A DNA stretch of 64,000 nt from positions 276,041 to 340,040 of the forward strand of contig JBBHKE010000159.1 in assembly GCA_037447655.1 (NCBI GenBank), read 5' to 3'. A program made the translations under genes and the position numbers. The DNA comes from Zygnema cylindricum. Taxonomy: Eukaryota > Streptophyta > Zygnematophyceae > Zygnematales > Zygnemataceae. Below the pieces are notes generated by a model. It did no database searches and was not told where the DNA came from. It saw nothing but the letters and a program-made list of their open reading frames with translations. Positions 13,092-25,559 of the stretch are shown in pieces (the stretch's first letter is position 1; each line of letters begins with the position of its first letter).

Positions 13092-13200
13092 GGACATAGC
13101 TACCCGTTTGTTGACGTCGTCCGAGGGACAAAGCTAATCGTTTGGTGACGTTGGCCGAGGGACAAAGCTACCCGTTTGCTGACGTCGGCCGAGGGACACG
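13092..13200 (+). repeat. Three 34-bp tandem repeats
   Basis: The unit begins GGGACAAAGCTACCCG and ends GACGTCGGCCGA. It occurs at about 13091, 13125 and 13159, followed by a partial fourth. It starts exactly at the right edge of hAT MITE copy A, whose target site therefore lay at the edge of the array. No function is evident. Confidence 0.75.
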
Positions 13201-13250
13201 CCGTTCAGGGCTACAGAGTGCAGACGAACAGAAACTCGACCTATTTAAAG

Positions 13251-13816
13251 CATAGTTCAAAAGTAGGCGTTTTTATGGTAGGCCTTTGGTAGGCGCACAA
13301 ACCTTGGCACAATACTCGCACAGAGTAGGCATACTGAATGTGTGTATGTTGTGCACACTCTTGTACGAACGTACGAATCTGATTTATCATCATAGTATAG
13401 CGCACCCCGCTGGACAAATTTTTTTAGCGAACTGACACGGGCGTAGGATAACATTATGCGAGAAAAAAAAACCCGGAAAAAAATAACGGTGACGTAAGTC
13501 CTATCGTAAGTTGTGTTATGGGCTTTTCATGTGATCTTCTTAGATCTCTACTTTGATCAGTGACCATCCGATCGTCCAAATCTGACGGTTTAAATAAAAA
13601 ATACCTCAAAACTCACGGAAAAATAAAAATTTGTCCGAATGTTTTTCAAAATTTAGACATCACGTTTAATTCTCTATCGATCGATGTGCAACTCAACCCT
13701 GTTACTATTATTTTTCATTTTGCGACCAATACAATATGGGTCTCAAGGCCATATTGTATGTTTTGCGTACAATAGGCATATTGTATGGGCGTACTTTCAC
13801 CTACTTTTGAACTATG
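13251..13816. mobile_element. hAT-type MITE, copy B, with internal expansion
   Basis: Same CATAGTTCAAAAGTAGG termini as copy A, with a perfect 8-bp target duplication ATTTAAAG on both sides. It is 566 bases, about twice copy A. About 190 bases are added between GGCCTTTGG and TATCGTAAGTTG, and the right interior differs, carrying a stretch resembling 9.2 kb (TCCAAATCTGACGGTTTAAA). It is probably a second member with nested or recombined interior. Confidence 0.85.
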
Positions 13817-13824
13817 ATTTAAAG

Positions 13825-15432
13825 GTTTTAAGATTGACGACCAAAGGTCTGCAATTAGTATAGAGATGTCCGGACTGGAGTCCAGCACTTTCGTTCACAA
13901 AGTATGGACCGAATTGTGATGCGTGATACGACATTTACTATGGATTGTATACAGACTAGGTATCTTACATGGCCCAGTATTTAGGTGGATCTGGTGGGTC
14001 ACCAAATGCAAGGTTTAGTATAATATTTGCGTAGTACATCGTACTTGCGTACAAATATATCCACGACAGCAAATAATTCTTTGTATACACTATAATATTA
14101 TACATTACATCGTACTTGTGTACAAATATATCGGGAACAACAACTAATTCGTCACCACGCGACATATTGGACTCCTTTGACGTTCGATTACTGATAATTT
14201 TGATTACAGGAATTATTGCGATAGGCCGATACACAACAACTTAAGACAGCAAGTTTCAAATGACAAATTCGAAATTTGACAAATTTGAAACGATAAGTTT
14301 AAACATTCCAAATTGTAAATTTGTACAGCAAACTCCACCACAAAGGGGACGTCTCCAGGACGAAATTTGGAAGGTTGGATTTATTCCCATTTTAGATTTC
14401 CAGCTGACAGCACAACCTTAGTAAACAAACAGAAAAACTTGGGCCTCATGGGTGATGGCATAAATTATCGTCAATGTGAATGTATCAACAGTCACAACAA
14501 ACCAATAGACAGTTTTCAAAATTTTGTCTCTTCATCGGTTGATTAGCTACCTCTCTTTTGGCTACTCAGTGCATGCGGCAAATGAAGGAATTGAAAAGAG
14601 GAAATTGGAAAAGGTGCGTAAATTTCTTTGTATTTTTTTACTGCAAGGTATCCAATTGCATAATTCTAGCTGGATACAATAAACTTTCCTTTCTCCTCTT
14701 GTTATAATCCATCAAGTTGTTGAAGAATAGGAAAACTAAAACAAGTTTCCATGAGCTCAAATTGCACTGAGTCATAAATTTTAGTTCCTCCCATAATGAA
14801 CTGATACTTTCATACTCAAAGAACATGTAGTTCTTGTTATATTCTATTTTTAACTTTTGTGATTTTGCATTTGGCATTTATTATGAATCAGCTTCACGAC
14901 ATGCAATGGAATAGACATCAAATATGTTTTTGTCATTTATAAATTGTTCTTAACTTTCTATAAACAAAAAATACAACCACCCTCCTGCTAAACTTTGGAA
15001 ACGAATTTATTTAAACATTTCCAAATATTCTCGCTGAACTTTCCCCATACCCCAATATTCTTCTAACGAAACTGATGCCAGGTGGCTGTCTAAGCCTCGT
15101 CACAACTGCAGGCCAGTTTACGGCAAGGCCTACCATTCAACAATATCACATTGACTGTCAAAACTACCTCACCATCATGATTTGACCAACAAATCTGAAA
15201 GTCGAGCGCGACTGTTAACAACCTTTGAATAAACAAACATTTTCGCAAGCTTTCTACCATTTTGTAAAATACTTGCGTTCCAAAACTCGGAAATAAAACA
15301 TACACTCGCAAATCCCACTAAAAAAATCGAAGCAAAGCACGACCAAGAAGCGTTATAACAACAAAAATACCAAAACGCAATCTGGAATCCAAAACCAAAT
15401 TCTCAAATTCAAAATCATGGGATATTTTCATC
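13825..15432. other. Intergenic, no gene recognised
   Basis: AT-rich sequence. A near repeat of TACATCGTACTTG(C/T)GTACAA occurs at about 14034 and 14105. The last few hundred bases lie downstream of the minus-strand gene at 15.4 kb and may hold its 3' untranslated region. No coding content was identified. Confidence 0.5.
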
Positions 15433-18400
15433 TCACATAGACCCACCAACCCATCCTCCTTTCACTTCCGACCCACTCCTTACTTCTTTCAATTGTCCTT
15501 TCGAGTTATACACTCTTTCCATGGACAATCTAGTTCCGTCGTCTCCTAACCACCCGACTCCCAAAGTAAGAAATCCATTATCGTCTACCTCAAGTTTTGC
15601 GGTTATCCCATTTGGCAACCATAAAATACTCACATCTTCAATACTCGCACCTGATTTGTCCATATAAGGTGAAGCCGGTATCGGTAAACCATTTACTCTC
15701 AAAGTTTCTCGACAAGAATGTACAATTGAAGGACTTTCTTTGTTATTATCACCTAAACCGGAAGATGGGAGTGATTTTTTTGACTTTTCGTCTCTCAGGA
15801 CAGTTGCCGTGATTTCGAAAACTTTCCATGGACCACTTAAAGACTCAGGCTGGGGTCGAGCTTGTTCAGAAAAGGGGGGCAATTCATGACCTCCAGAATC
15901 GCTGATAGGTCAAAAACAAAAAAAAAGGAAAGTTAATAAAGAAGAAAAATAAAGAAAAGAGAAGAAGAAGAGGTACAAGATTGCTGTTCGGTTACCTCCA
16001 ACAATGACAGATACGACTTAAAGAAAGTGGAAAAAGGTTGACCAATTGACATCCTGGATCTTGAAGGCATTCAGGTTTATCATTTAAATCTTCTACAAAC
16101 ACTCTTTTAAAACATAATAACTTGAAGGAAAGGATTTGATGAATAATGACTTTAAACCCAAGGTACCAAAAAGTGACTGTTTGTTGAAATGTTTATAGGA
16201 ATCGGCCAATCAAAGCAAAGGACCTCACTACATTGTTTATCGTAATAAGGCTGCACCGTATTCTTTTGACCACAAAACTTGAAACGATGGCACAAAAAAT
16301 AGAGTGGATTGCGCAAAACAAAATAGGTGGACTAAATTGTCAATACAGGCTCTTTTAATTTCATTGAATCGGTGCGGACAAACTATTTCCAAACCACAAT
16401 AATTTCAAATCAAAACTAATCTGAATGAAGAGGAACCAGACCCTTCCCGTCTCCCTCTCCCTCACCCCCCCCCCCCCCCTTCTCTCCTCTCCCTCTCCTC
16501 TCTCTCTCAGTCTGTCTCTCTATTCCCTCCCCCTGTTCCTCTCCCTCTCTCTCTCCATCTCCCTCTCTCCCCCCCTCCCCCTCTCCCCCTCCCCCCCTCT
16601 CCTCCTCTCCCCCCCTCCCCCTCCCTCCCTCTTGCTCTCTCTTCCACCCTCCCCCCTCCCTCCCTCTTTGCTTTCTTCCCAAATTTCCAAAGCATTCAAC
16701 CCACTCTAAAAACCACTCCATTTACAAAAAAATTAGTGAACAAAATTCACAAAATTAAACCCCTTTAGTCACTTTTTCTCTCAACCTCTCCACTATCGGC
16801 ACAATCGTCAATTCCCTCGACCTCGTTTCCCTCTCCTCATTTCTCATGAAAAAGAGAGAAAAATTCCTCATTTTTTTTTCCTCATTTCTCTCTCGTCCTC
16901 TCTCTCCTTCCAAAAACATCTCCCTCCACCCCTTTCTCTCACCTGATCGCCTTCATATCGTTGGGTCCCATCCACTCCTCCTCAAAAACTGCCACTCTCA
17001 ACACCTCCATATCCTCTCCCTCCGGGTCCACAGTAATTGTGTGTTGAAGTCTTAACCGAGTATGACCGCCTCTAACCACACACTACAGAAAAACAAAAGA
17101 AAGGGGGAAAAAAGGAAACGTTTTTATTTAAAAAGTAGCAATCTACGACTCAAAAATGTTATATAAGGATCAATATGCTATGTGTATATACTGCGGTGCC
17201 TGAAAATATTTAGTTAAAAATTTTGAAGGGTATTTTGGGTTTCTTCTTAGATTTTTTCAGGGTTTTTTTGGCAGTAAAAAGATGTCAAACTTTGAGCTCA
17301 GAAAGATGTCCTCAATTTCCAAAATATGACAAAAAAAACAAACAATAAATAAATTCAATGTTTTGTATTTTTACATAGATAGACAAGGTAGACAACTAAT
17401 CATCTGTTTCTACAAAGTCCTCAATAAAGCCTCTTAGAAACCCTGTCTAAGAAATTAATCAAGCATCAGTGGAGGCATTTTAAAAATTTTGAACACTTTG
17501 ATTACTTCTGAACACTTTTCATTAGTTTATGATTCTTACTTGTTCGAATCGAAAAGTAGGAGATACGACATAGTTTTGTTCCGAAGAAGACGAAACTTTT
17601 CCATTATCAGATAAAAGATCTAACGGTCCTCGAGAGTATGAACCATCCTGCAAAAAAGGACATAATTTTTTAAATTACAACAGGTAGTTTACTTGCCTTT
17701 TCCCACATATAGGGGACTAAAAACACAGGTTTCACTTGTACTAGAGGATGAAAAGGCCACCCTATTTCTTTTTCCGTTCAATAACAATACTTGGGAGTGG
17801 TTATATTAACTCATGAAAACTATTTGTCGAGAATTCCCTAAGTTTCTGAGGTCAGAAACTGAATATGTTTACATTCCCGTTAAAATTTCCATGAAATTTT
17901 GGCTTTGCATGTGGAACTAATAACTGCAGTAGACCACAAAAAAGTACTATACATATACACATGTATATGTATAATGTCTATGTATGTACACGAATATATA
18001 AACATAAACATATACATATAAGAAAACATTGCCCAGGGCTTTGAAATTATCAATGCATTTCTGACAAAAAACAGAAACATGTTTATTTTTATACACAAAC
18101 GAGTGTGGGCTATACCACATTACCACTGGCAAAGTCAGGTTTTTCATAAATTAAAATGATCATCAGTTGTGTTTAGCCGGATTCACATAAACAGAAAATG
18201 TGGGGAAAATTCCAAATGGCCTTTTGCACATTATTTACCATGGACTACTATGCGATTTTTTAACCACACTAGTGATGTTAAATCTCATCAATCATAATAA
18301 TTGCACAAAAGGCAATCTTAAAAAAAAATGATATTTACCACAGATAGTTTCGCGAGCACTCTCGAAAGCTTTATTATCTGGGAACATTAAAACATACCTC

Positions 18401-20528
18401 AAAAAAGACGAGACCTGGCTCTCGACCCATTGCATCGTCCTCGACAATATCCTCCTCCTCTTCTGCCACTCCTGTCTCCTCCTCCAATACCAATATACCT
18501 CCTTGGTTATTTATATCTCCTACTTTTTCATAAACTGATGTTCCATCGGTCAAAGATGCCTTCGATCCGACCAATATCATCTCTTCTGTCTCTCCCTCCT
18601 CCATTTCCTCCTCATCTTCATCATCTTCCTCATCCCAGTCATCATCGTCTTCCTCGTCTTCGTCATACTCCTCCAACTCTCCACTTAAATATTCTCCGTC
18701 AATTTCTTCATCACTCTCTTCTCCCTCCTCGTACAAGTCATCCCCCTCATCTTCTTCCCCATTTGCGGACAGTTGCTTTCCCTTTCCTAAATCCTCTGCT
18801 TTTCCTTCCTCCCCTGACCTATTATACATCCTCTCCAAATCCTTGCGTGTAAAATCCATGGCTGCCCCTACCCCTAAACTCCCAAGACCTTCTAAGGACT
18901 TATTTAACTCCTCTCCTTTTTGGTTTCCAACACGCCACGTCAATATTCGTCTCAAGCTTTGTTCCGTGTCTACTTCCTCTCTCTCCTCCACTTTACTTTC
19001 AACTATCATTTTGCATGTGGTCCGTGCATCAAAAAGATATTCCCCTTTAGACCCTAATCCAATTGGCTCCAATTCTCCTGTAATTGGAGAAAAACAAGCT
19101 CCCACACCTTTCCAAACACCCGCTGCACTATTACTGAATGTGATCCACAAAGGACTGTCGATAAATTCCTGAAGAAAACGAAGAAATTCAAACATTTAAA
19201 AAAAAAAAAAATAATACATTACAGTAAATGATACCAGCTGCACTAATACTGAATGTCACCCATAAAGGGCTGTCGATTAATTCCTGAAGAAAATAAATTC
19301 CAATCAAAAACTTTATAAAAACAATGCAGTTGTTGTCACAATTACTACTGTGGGATAGTAAATCATAGTATGATCATGGTTCACTACCATCAGTGTTTAA
19401 ACAAGTAATGCTGAGGGGCACAAAAGAAAATTGCTGACAGCGCAAAAAACATTTGTGTCACCATAGTGGTTTTAAATAATTGGTTTTGAAACCAGTAACC
19501 ATGTAAAAAAATTGATCTTGGCTAAGAAAGTATGTAGAGGTTGGCATGTTTTACAGCTGCAAATATGAGCAATTTGACACTAATTTGAGTTTTTGAAAAC
19601 ATTGCATGAAAAAAGTTGATCCGACAGGCTAAGATCTGCTATTGGGATTGCGGATCCCTTGAAAATTACCTGAACTTATGTTCAATTTTTTTGTACATTT
19701 TCAAGGATTGAGACATTTGGTTGCAATAGTCGTCATCAAAACAACCAATGACATATTCTCAAATTGTTGACATCAAAAGTTTCTTCAAAATGAAAGGTGC
19801 CAAATCTTACTTTCAAGAGCCTTCCTAAGCGGAGAAAAAGCTTTGATATCTGTAATTATTAGTATGGACGATGATAACTTCAAATGTTCTGGGATTCTGA
19901 CAATTTTTTTTTAAGTCTCAAATAATTTAAAGCGGACCACAACTCTTGCTAGAAAGATAAAAAGTGGCCAGCAAGCACTTACCTAAGCCCTTTGTTTGCA
20001 TACATGAATGCAAACGGATAATACTACTTTTCCATCCACATAATCTGTCCATCTACTTCGATTCTGATGAAAAATGAATGTGGAAACGGCCATTCAAATC
20101 CTATTACACACTATTTCACCAAATTGTGAACTCGAGGAATATCTGTTGCGTTCCAGCTTAAGACTGGCCAATTCCAAAATAAACATTTTTGTCTTTACGA
20201 AAACAAAACCGAATAAAAAGATTATTTAAAAACATATAAAAAAAATGATGTTTAACATCATGATTATAGCATCGTCGCTTACCTCGGCTTGCAAAACTTC
20301 TTCTTTTTCCACTTCAATACTTCCAGAAGTCCACAACTTTCCATGCCTGGAAAACATTTTCCTTCGACTTCCTTCTTTACTTTTTGACTTGGCTCCTTCC
20401 TTGCTGCCATTTCGGCCTCCATTTCGACCACTACCGTTTTTTCCCCCTCCGTCATTTTTTCTTTCTTTTTTCCCTGATGCGTTTATAATATATTTATTTT
20501 TGAGATAGTGAGTTTTAACTGTTGCCAT
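15433..20528 (-). CDS. Conserved plant protein of unknown function with acidic segment
   Basis: Five exons join in phase: 20528-20283, 19168-18398, 17647-17540, 17082-16943 and 15901-15433, about 578 codons. All introns have GT-AG ends. Exon 1 is basic and rich in Lys, Gly and Ser. Exon 2 opens with SPLWITFSNSAAGVWKGVG and FSPITGELEPIGLG, then has a Glu/Asp-rich run at roughly residues 215-280. Exon 3 carries DGSYSRGP and TFRFEQ. Exon 4 has HTRLRLQHT and VLRVAVFEEEW. Exon 5 has GPWKVFEITATV, VSILWLPNGITAKLE and GFLTLGVGWLGDDG. The conserved blocks read like an uncharacterised plant family, possibly beta-rich, but I cannot name it or give a function. The start is uncertain because the frame stays open upstream to 20813 and an earlier exon could exist. 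Exon boundaries of the last four exons are well supported by phase. Confidence 0.75.
16436..16680 (+). repeat. Pyrimidine-rich microsatellite in an intron
   Basis: About 240 bases of C and T, including C runs of up to 15, inside the last intron of the minus-strand gene. It is purine-rich on the coding strand of that gene. The open frames in it are low-complexity artefacts. Confidence 0.85.
19234..19296 (-). repeat. Duplicate of an exon's 5' edge and acceptor
   Basis: This stretch repeats 19130-19180, the start of exon 2 of the minus-strand gene. It includes the CTTCAG acceptor and codons reading ELIDSPLWVTFSISAAG against EFIDSPLWITFSNSAAG in the used exon. It runs into intron sequence without a matching donor. 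It looks like a partial exon duplication now serving, if at all, as an alternative acceptor. Confidence 0.65.
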
Positions 20529-21006
20529 TTTTTGCGATGAAAAAAGAAAGGAGTTTTGAAAAAAGTTTATATTCTTCAAAAAGAAACATGGTTGAGCAAA
20601 AAAATGATTTGGACGATCATATTTTGTAAAGTTAGGGTTTAGGAGAAAAGCGACAGGTTTCCTTCCAATTTTCCTTTCACTTCCTTTAGTCGCTCTATTA
20701 TTTGTTCTTTCGATAATAATTTTCTCGACTCCTGATTGATATGAATGAAAAGGGTGAAAAACGGAAAGAGAATTTCGGGCTAAGGTTAGGGTTAAGGGTT
20801 GAAAAGCACCCATGGTTGAGAAGAAAAATAAATTAAAGAACAGGAACGAAGAAAGAATGGTTAATTTATTGCAATTAAATTGAATGTGAACGAATTTCTA
20901 GCTTTTTCACTTCTTTAGAGGAAGAACATAAGCCAGGAGAATTGGAAAGAAAGAAAAAATAGGGAAGATGCACATTTTCGCTTTCCCTTCTCACTAAGGT
21001 ACAGTA

Positions 21007-21224
21007 CACCGCCAATCGCTATTAGCGTGTAGGGTTTGATTAGCGTATACTATTATTTAGCGTGGTGTACGCTAATTGGGAATTTGGAAATTTTGGAAGA
21101 AATCGATTACTCTAATTAGGAATTAGGGATTTTTTTAAATAGTGTGGATAATTCTATTTGAGAATTAAAAAAAAAAAAAGCGGGACGGGATTAGCGTACA
21201 CAACGCTAATAGCGATTGGCGGTG
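21007..21224. mobile_element. Complete short TA-flanked MITE
   Basis: The termini CACCGCCAATCGCTATTAGC and GCTAATAGCGATTGGCGGTG are a perfect 20-base inverted pair, with TA on each side. It is 218 bases and has no coding capacity. The end sequence matches the fold-back element at 8.6-10.2 kb and, more loosely, the left edges of the large segmental repeats at 21.8 and 33.8 kb. Perfect ends suggest a recent insertion. Confidence 0.85.
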
Positions 21225-21229
21225 TAGCA

Positions 21230-21820
21230 GCAGAGGTGCGCCCAGTGTATGGAAACGGAACACTCAAATTTGAATTACCAAATTGGCGGAACTGGCAATC
21301 AGGCAAATCGGCAAGATATATCGGAGTGTCAACCCTGTACAGTACAGCAGAGGTCGGAAACGGTTAACCGAAACCGTAACCGGCCGTTAACCGACCGCCC
21401 GCGTCGGATCCGGAACGGATTCGGGTGCCAAATTTGGGGGGGCGGGCGGATTCAGGCGGTTGATTCACAGAAAAAACAAAAAAAAACGGTTACGGTCGGG
21501 TAAGCAAAAAACGAGAAAAAATCAAAATTTTGTACTGTCCATACTATCCAACGTTTTTGTACTTTATACTCTTGGTATCGTAGAAGGTACGAGGGAGATG
21601 TACCATTAATTTTATACTTTTTCAGGTACGGGCGGGTATGGGTAGTCGCGAGAAATTGAGTTTCGGTTAACTTTTATTTTCGTAAACGCGTTTCGGTTAA
21701 CGGGTAACAATTTTGGAGCGTGACATAACCCGGTCGGGCGTCGGGTACTCAAATTTTGGAAAAAAAAAAACGGTCGGTTTCGGTTATCTAAATTTTTCAC
21801 TTTTGCAACTTTTGCAGTAC
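21230..21820. repeat. Degenerate CGGTTAACC-rich repeat, no gene
   Basis: Repeated words ACGGTTAACCG, CCGAAACCG and CGGGTA in both orientations give a partly palindromic stretch. It resembles in style the CGGGTACCCGA repeat at 52.9-53.3 kb, including GGATCCGGA and GGTGCCAAATTTGG. No open frame has recognisable content. Confidence 0.45.
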
Positions 21821-23439
21821 GGTACACCGTGCATCGCTATCACTGTGAATAAATTGTTACTTTAGATAAACTAAAAATGTTAATAACTCTATTTTGGGTT
21901 CAAGGGTCTACCGCCAACAAAACAATGTACACCGTGAATCGGTATCAGTGTTAAAAACACTAATTCGGCGCCCCTAAATTTTGACCCACGAACCTACAAT
22001 AGAATTAAGAATTATATTTTCTCTTTCACGCAAATAGAGGTACAATTTAATTAGTGTGAATTGCACTAATTTGAGTTGTTATAAAAAATAGTGATTTTCT
22101 CGCCGAAAAAGCAATGGTTAGACCATCAAAGTACAAAACATGAATGTCATTGAAAATAGTTCATGCCCATCAAATGTGAAGATTCTTACGCACTAAAAGC
22201 AAAGCAGAAAGAAAAAACAAAAACCAAACCGTGCGAACACTAAAAACTACTCTAGTAACTTTAACTTGAGATTATGCCGCACTAAAGGTAAAATTTACGA
22301 ATATCGTTTATATGCCCAAGTGGAACGAGGGTAAGTCACAAGATCCACGATCATCATTCACCACCGTGCTCTACCACCGTGCTCTGCCGCACAAGGGTCG
22401 AAGTTAAAGAACACTGAAGGGCGATAAGGATACATTTGGGGTAAAAAACAAACATGAAAGTTTGAAAAGGGCTACCAAGTCCTCTACCTTCAGCAGAGAT
22501 CATCACGCACGGTTCGAGTACAAATTTGTCAAATGAAGAGCCCAAGGTCGTAGAGGTCTCAAAAGCAGATGGAATGAAACTGCTAGTTGAGTCTCGGGGC
22601 ACGCACTCTCGTTCTTTAAAGCCGATGCGTCTCGAGTTGCAACCTTGGTGTGCAACGCTACGCGTGATGAAACATGGGATCCTATAAGGCTTGAGAAAAA
22701 TACATCACTCAAGGTTCCCGTCGCTCTGTGTAAAAACAAAAGATCCGCACGAGAGCCACGTATACTTACGGATTGAGAACGTTCGGGGAGTACATACGAC
22801 ACTTCGCGCTTGACCATGTATCTTGTTTCGCAACCCGCGATAACGATTGCACCTCGTATCTATCGTGTGTTGTTTATCACTCACCACCATGCAAGTAATG
22901 TAGAAAATGGATGCCTTACTCGTGTATAGGCTGGTCATAAATGCAACAGGGCTTGCCTAAGAGCGCAAGGTGTAATAAACTAAGTCGTGAGCGAGGGGCT
23001 AAAAAAAAATGAGGAGATCTGGTGTAACAAGTCAAGCTTCAGCCTCTTGGCCGAAACAAAATTAGAGTCGACCCCACACTGTAGTCGTATGGAGCCCCTC
23101 AAGTAAGTTATAAAATTCGTCGACAACAACCGTATCGTCAATATGTGGTTGCACCCGCGAGTGGCTTTTGATGACGAGGGAAGAGACCGCGATAACTTTA
23201 TATTAAGTTATCATGAGATAGTGTGTAGTACATGAAATCTGTTAGACTCCAATAAATTGCTCGTTATTTTGTACAAATGTGCAAAAAAAATGTTAGATAA
23301 CAACGTGGAGATAGGAAGTGAATGATGTTAACACAACAAAACGCATTAAAATGTGATTCTTAATAATATAGACGGGGGGGAATCGTGCGAGCTTGTTCTC
23401 ACTTGGTCGAATGTCCAGTATGTGAACTTAGGTTGTAGC

Positions 23440-23912
23440 TAGTATTGTGTATCGGTAGGGTTTTGCCAATAATCAATATGTACCTTTTTTTCGATTTGCC
23501 GATAATCGATAAATTGGCACGATATATCAAAACTTGTGTTATCGCGGATAAAAAACTGATAATATTGTTTAATTATCGCGATAACACCAATATTCAAAGA
23601 TATCGGCGATAATTGTACGGTTTGGACTATACAGTTGTACGATTTATCCCGTCGTACTAGACCGCTAAATTCACAGATTATATATATTACGGAACAAATT
23701 TTTAAACGTGTCGTGCCACGATATACACAGTAAAAAATATAATACGATATATTATTAAGTAGTATTAAATGGCGTACTATATTTTTTAATTTATCGCTGC
23801 TAAGGAATTTGTTGGTCTCGTAGCGATATTTCGGGACTCCTGACTGTTTGATAACCGATAACTATCGGTATCGGTGTTATAGCGATAAATTTATTGCCGA
23901 TACACCACACTA
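23440..23912. mobile_element. hAT-type MITE (TAGTG family), old insertion
   Basis: Ends TAGTATTGTGTATCGG and CGATACACCACACTA with flanks GTTGTAGC and GCTGTAGC. The same insertion sits at the equivalent site in the second segmental copy (35626-36023), so it predates that duplication. The interior is rich in CGATAA words such as TTATCGCGATAA. Confidence 0.8.
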
Positions 23913-24709
23913 GCTGTAGCAACTACATTATGGAAACATGGATCCAAATAAATATTACATCTGTTAATTATCGTTAATGTTTTGTTATCGTCAAACTCTT
24001 GGAACCAAAATGGAGTTAATAACAATAAACGCATCTTTACACTAGTATTTTGTTTACACTAATAGCGATTCATGTTGTAACGTGAATATTTATGGGCAAT
24101 ATGGTTAGTACGATTATGTTTTAAAGGTTAAATTACAACGTAAAATACGTGTCACGGACACGTTATCCAATAAAATTGATGAAAAGGCATTTTCGAGCAA
24201 TATTTTTTACCAAAGAGCGTTAATTGTTTTTACCTAGTTGAAACAGCAGGTTTACCTGTTTTGGAAAAGGGCAGTTTATATTTCCCGTTTATACTATGAT
24301 AATTACATTCTTAAAGTTACAAAAGGTGCACATGTACATAAAAATACACATTTACTCTTGGTTTTAGGGAAATAAATTCTTCGGCACCAAAAATATAAAA
24401 AAAAGAATATGTATTAAAATGTATAAAATGCTTTCCATGATACCTTAACCTCCTCCTTTCTAACCGCTACCATACACATCTTACCATTGTCCCACACCAT
24501 TGTATTAAAACAATATCATGTGTGGAAAAGGAAGCAAAGCAAAAAAAAAACAAATATAGAATTAAAAAAATCCTCTCAACAAGCATGTTAACGTAAGTGA
24601 GTAACCTATATAACATTTTACTACGGAATATGGTGGGTTTAAAGTAGAGATATGGTTTTCACAAATGTTTAAACGATTGGGCTACAAAGAAACGCTCTAT
24701 GCTTTTGGG

Positions 24710-25179
24710 TAGTGTTGTGTATCGGCAAGGTTTTGCCGATAATCGATATGTATTTTTTTTTGGCTTGCCGATAATCGATTTATTGGTACGATATATCAAA
24801 ACTGGTGTTATCGCCGATAAAAAACCGATAATATCGGTTTTTTATCGCGATAACATCGGTACCAATAACTATCGGCGATAGTTGTACGGTTTGTACCGTA
24901 CAATAGTCCGGCTTATTCCGTCGTACTGAACCGCCCTTATACCGTTACACAGAGTACGGAACAGCTTGTTACACGTGGCATGCAACGCTATATAACGTAT
25001 AAAATATAATACACTATATTATAAAGTACTATTATATGCGTACTATATTTTTTCCACTTATCGCCGATAAGGAATTTGTTGGGTTCGGAGCGATATATCA
25101 GGACCCCTGACCGTTCGATAACCGATAGCTATCGGTATTGGTGTCATCGCGATAAATTTCTTGCCGATACACAACACTA
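24710..25179. mobile_element. hAT-type MITE (TAGTG family), young insertion with empty-site paralogue
   Basis: Termini TAGTGTTGTGTATCGGCAAG and CTTGCCGATACACAACACTA are perfect inverted repeats. Target duplication CTTTTGGG flanks both sides. The second segmental copy reads straight through GCTTTTGGGGATATTTTAG near 36804 with no insertion, giving a natural empty site. Length is 470 bases. Eight-base duplications and TAGTG ends identify the hAT superfamily; no transposase is present. Confidence 0.92.
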
Positions 25180-25559
25180 CTTTTGGGGATATTTTAGTGA
25201 AAACATTACATTGTCCTCATGGCTATTTTGTGGGAGAAAACATTTGTCGGTGCTTCTTTTGTATACGTTTGACACTTTGACTTATTAGGTTGCTGACGTT
25301 TTTAGACAATTTAGTCGGTACTAAACTACTAACGAGTCAAGGAGCCTTTTGAAGTTTGGACATGCATTTCCGATGTCTACGTGGCAAATGCTGTATTGGT
25401 CTGGGACTCTTCCTCTTCGCTGAGGCGTAGAGCCGTAAACCTGCACGGTGTTGTCCTGTAGCGCTGTAGCCCACCAAACAAAAAAACATAGCGTACCGTA
25501 CAGTCATACATGGAAACCCCAAAGCAAAAGCAAAAATAACTGGCGCAGGGGAAATTACC

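Noticed and set aside
16416-16721. Gly/Arg/Glu-rich and Ser/Pro-rich frames in the 16.5-kb microsatellite
   Set aside because: Low-complexity intronic DNA of the minus-strand gene.
18430-18852. A plus-strand frame of 140 codons rich in Pro, Leu and His
   Set aside because: It is the shadow of the acidic coding segment of the minus-strand gene, whose exon boundaries and conserved motifs are well supported.
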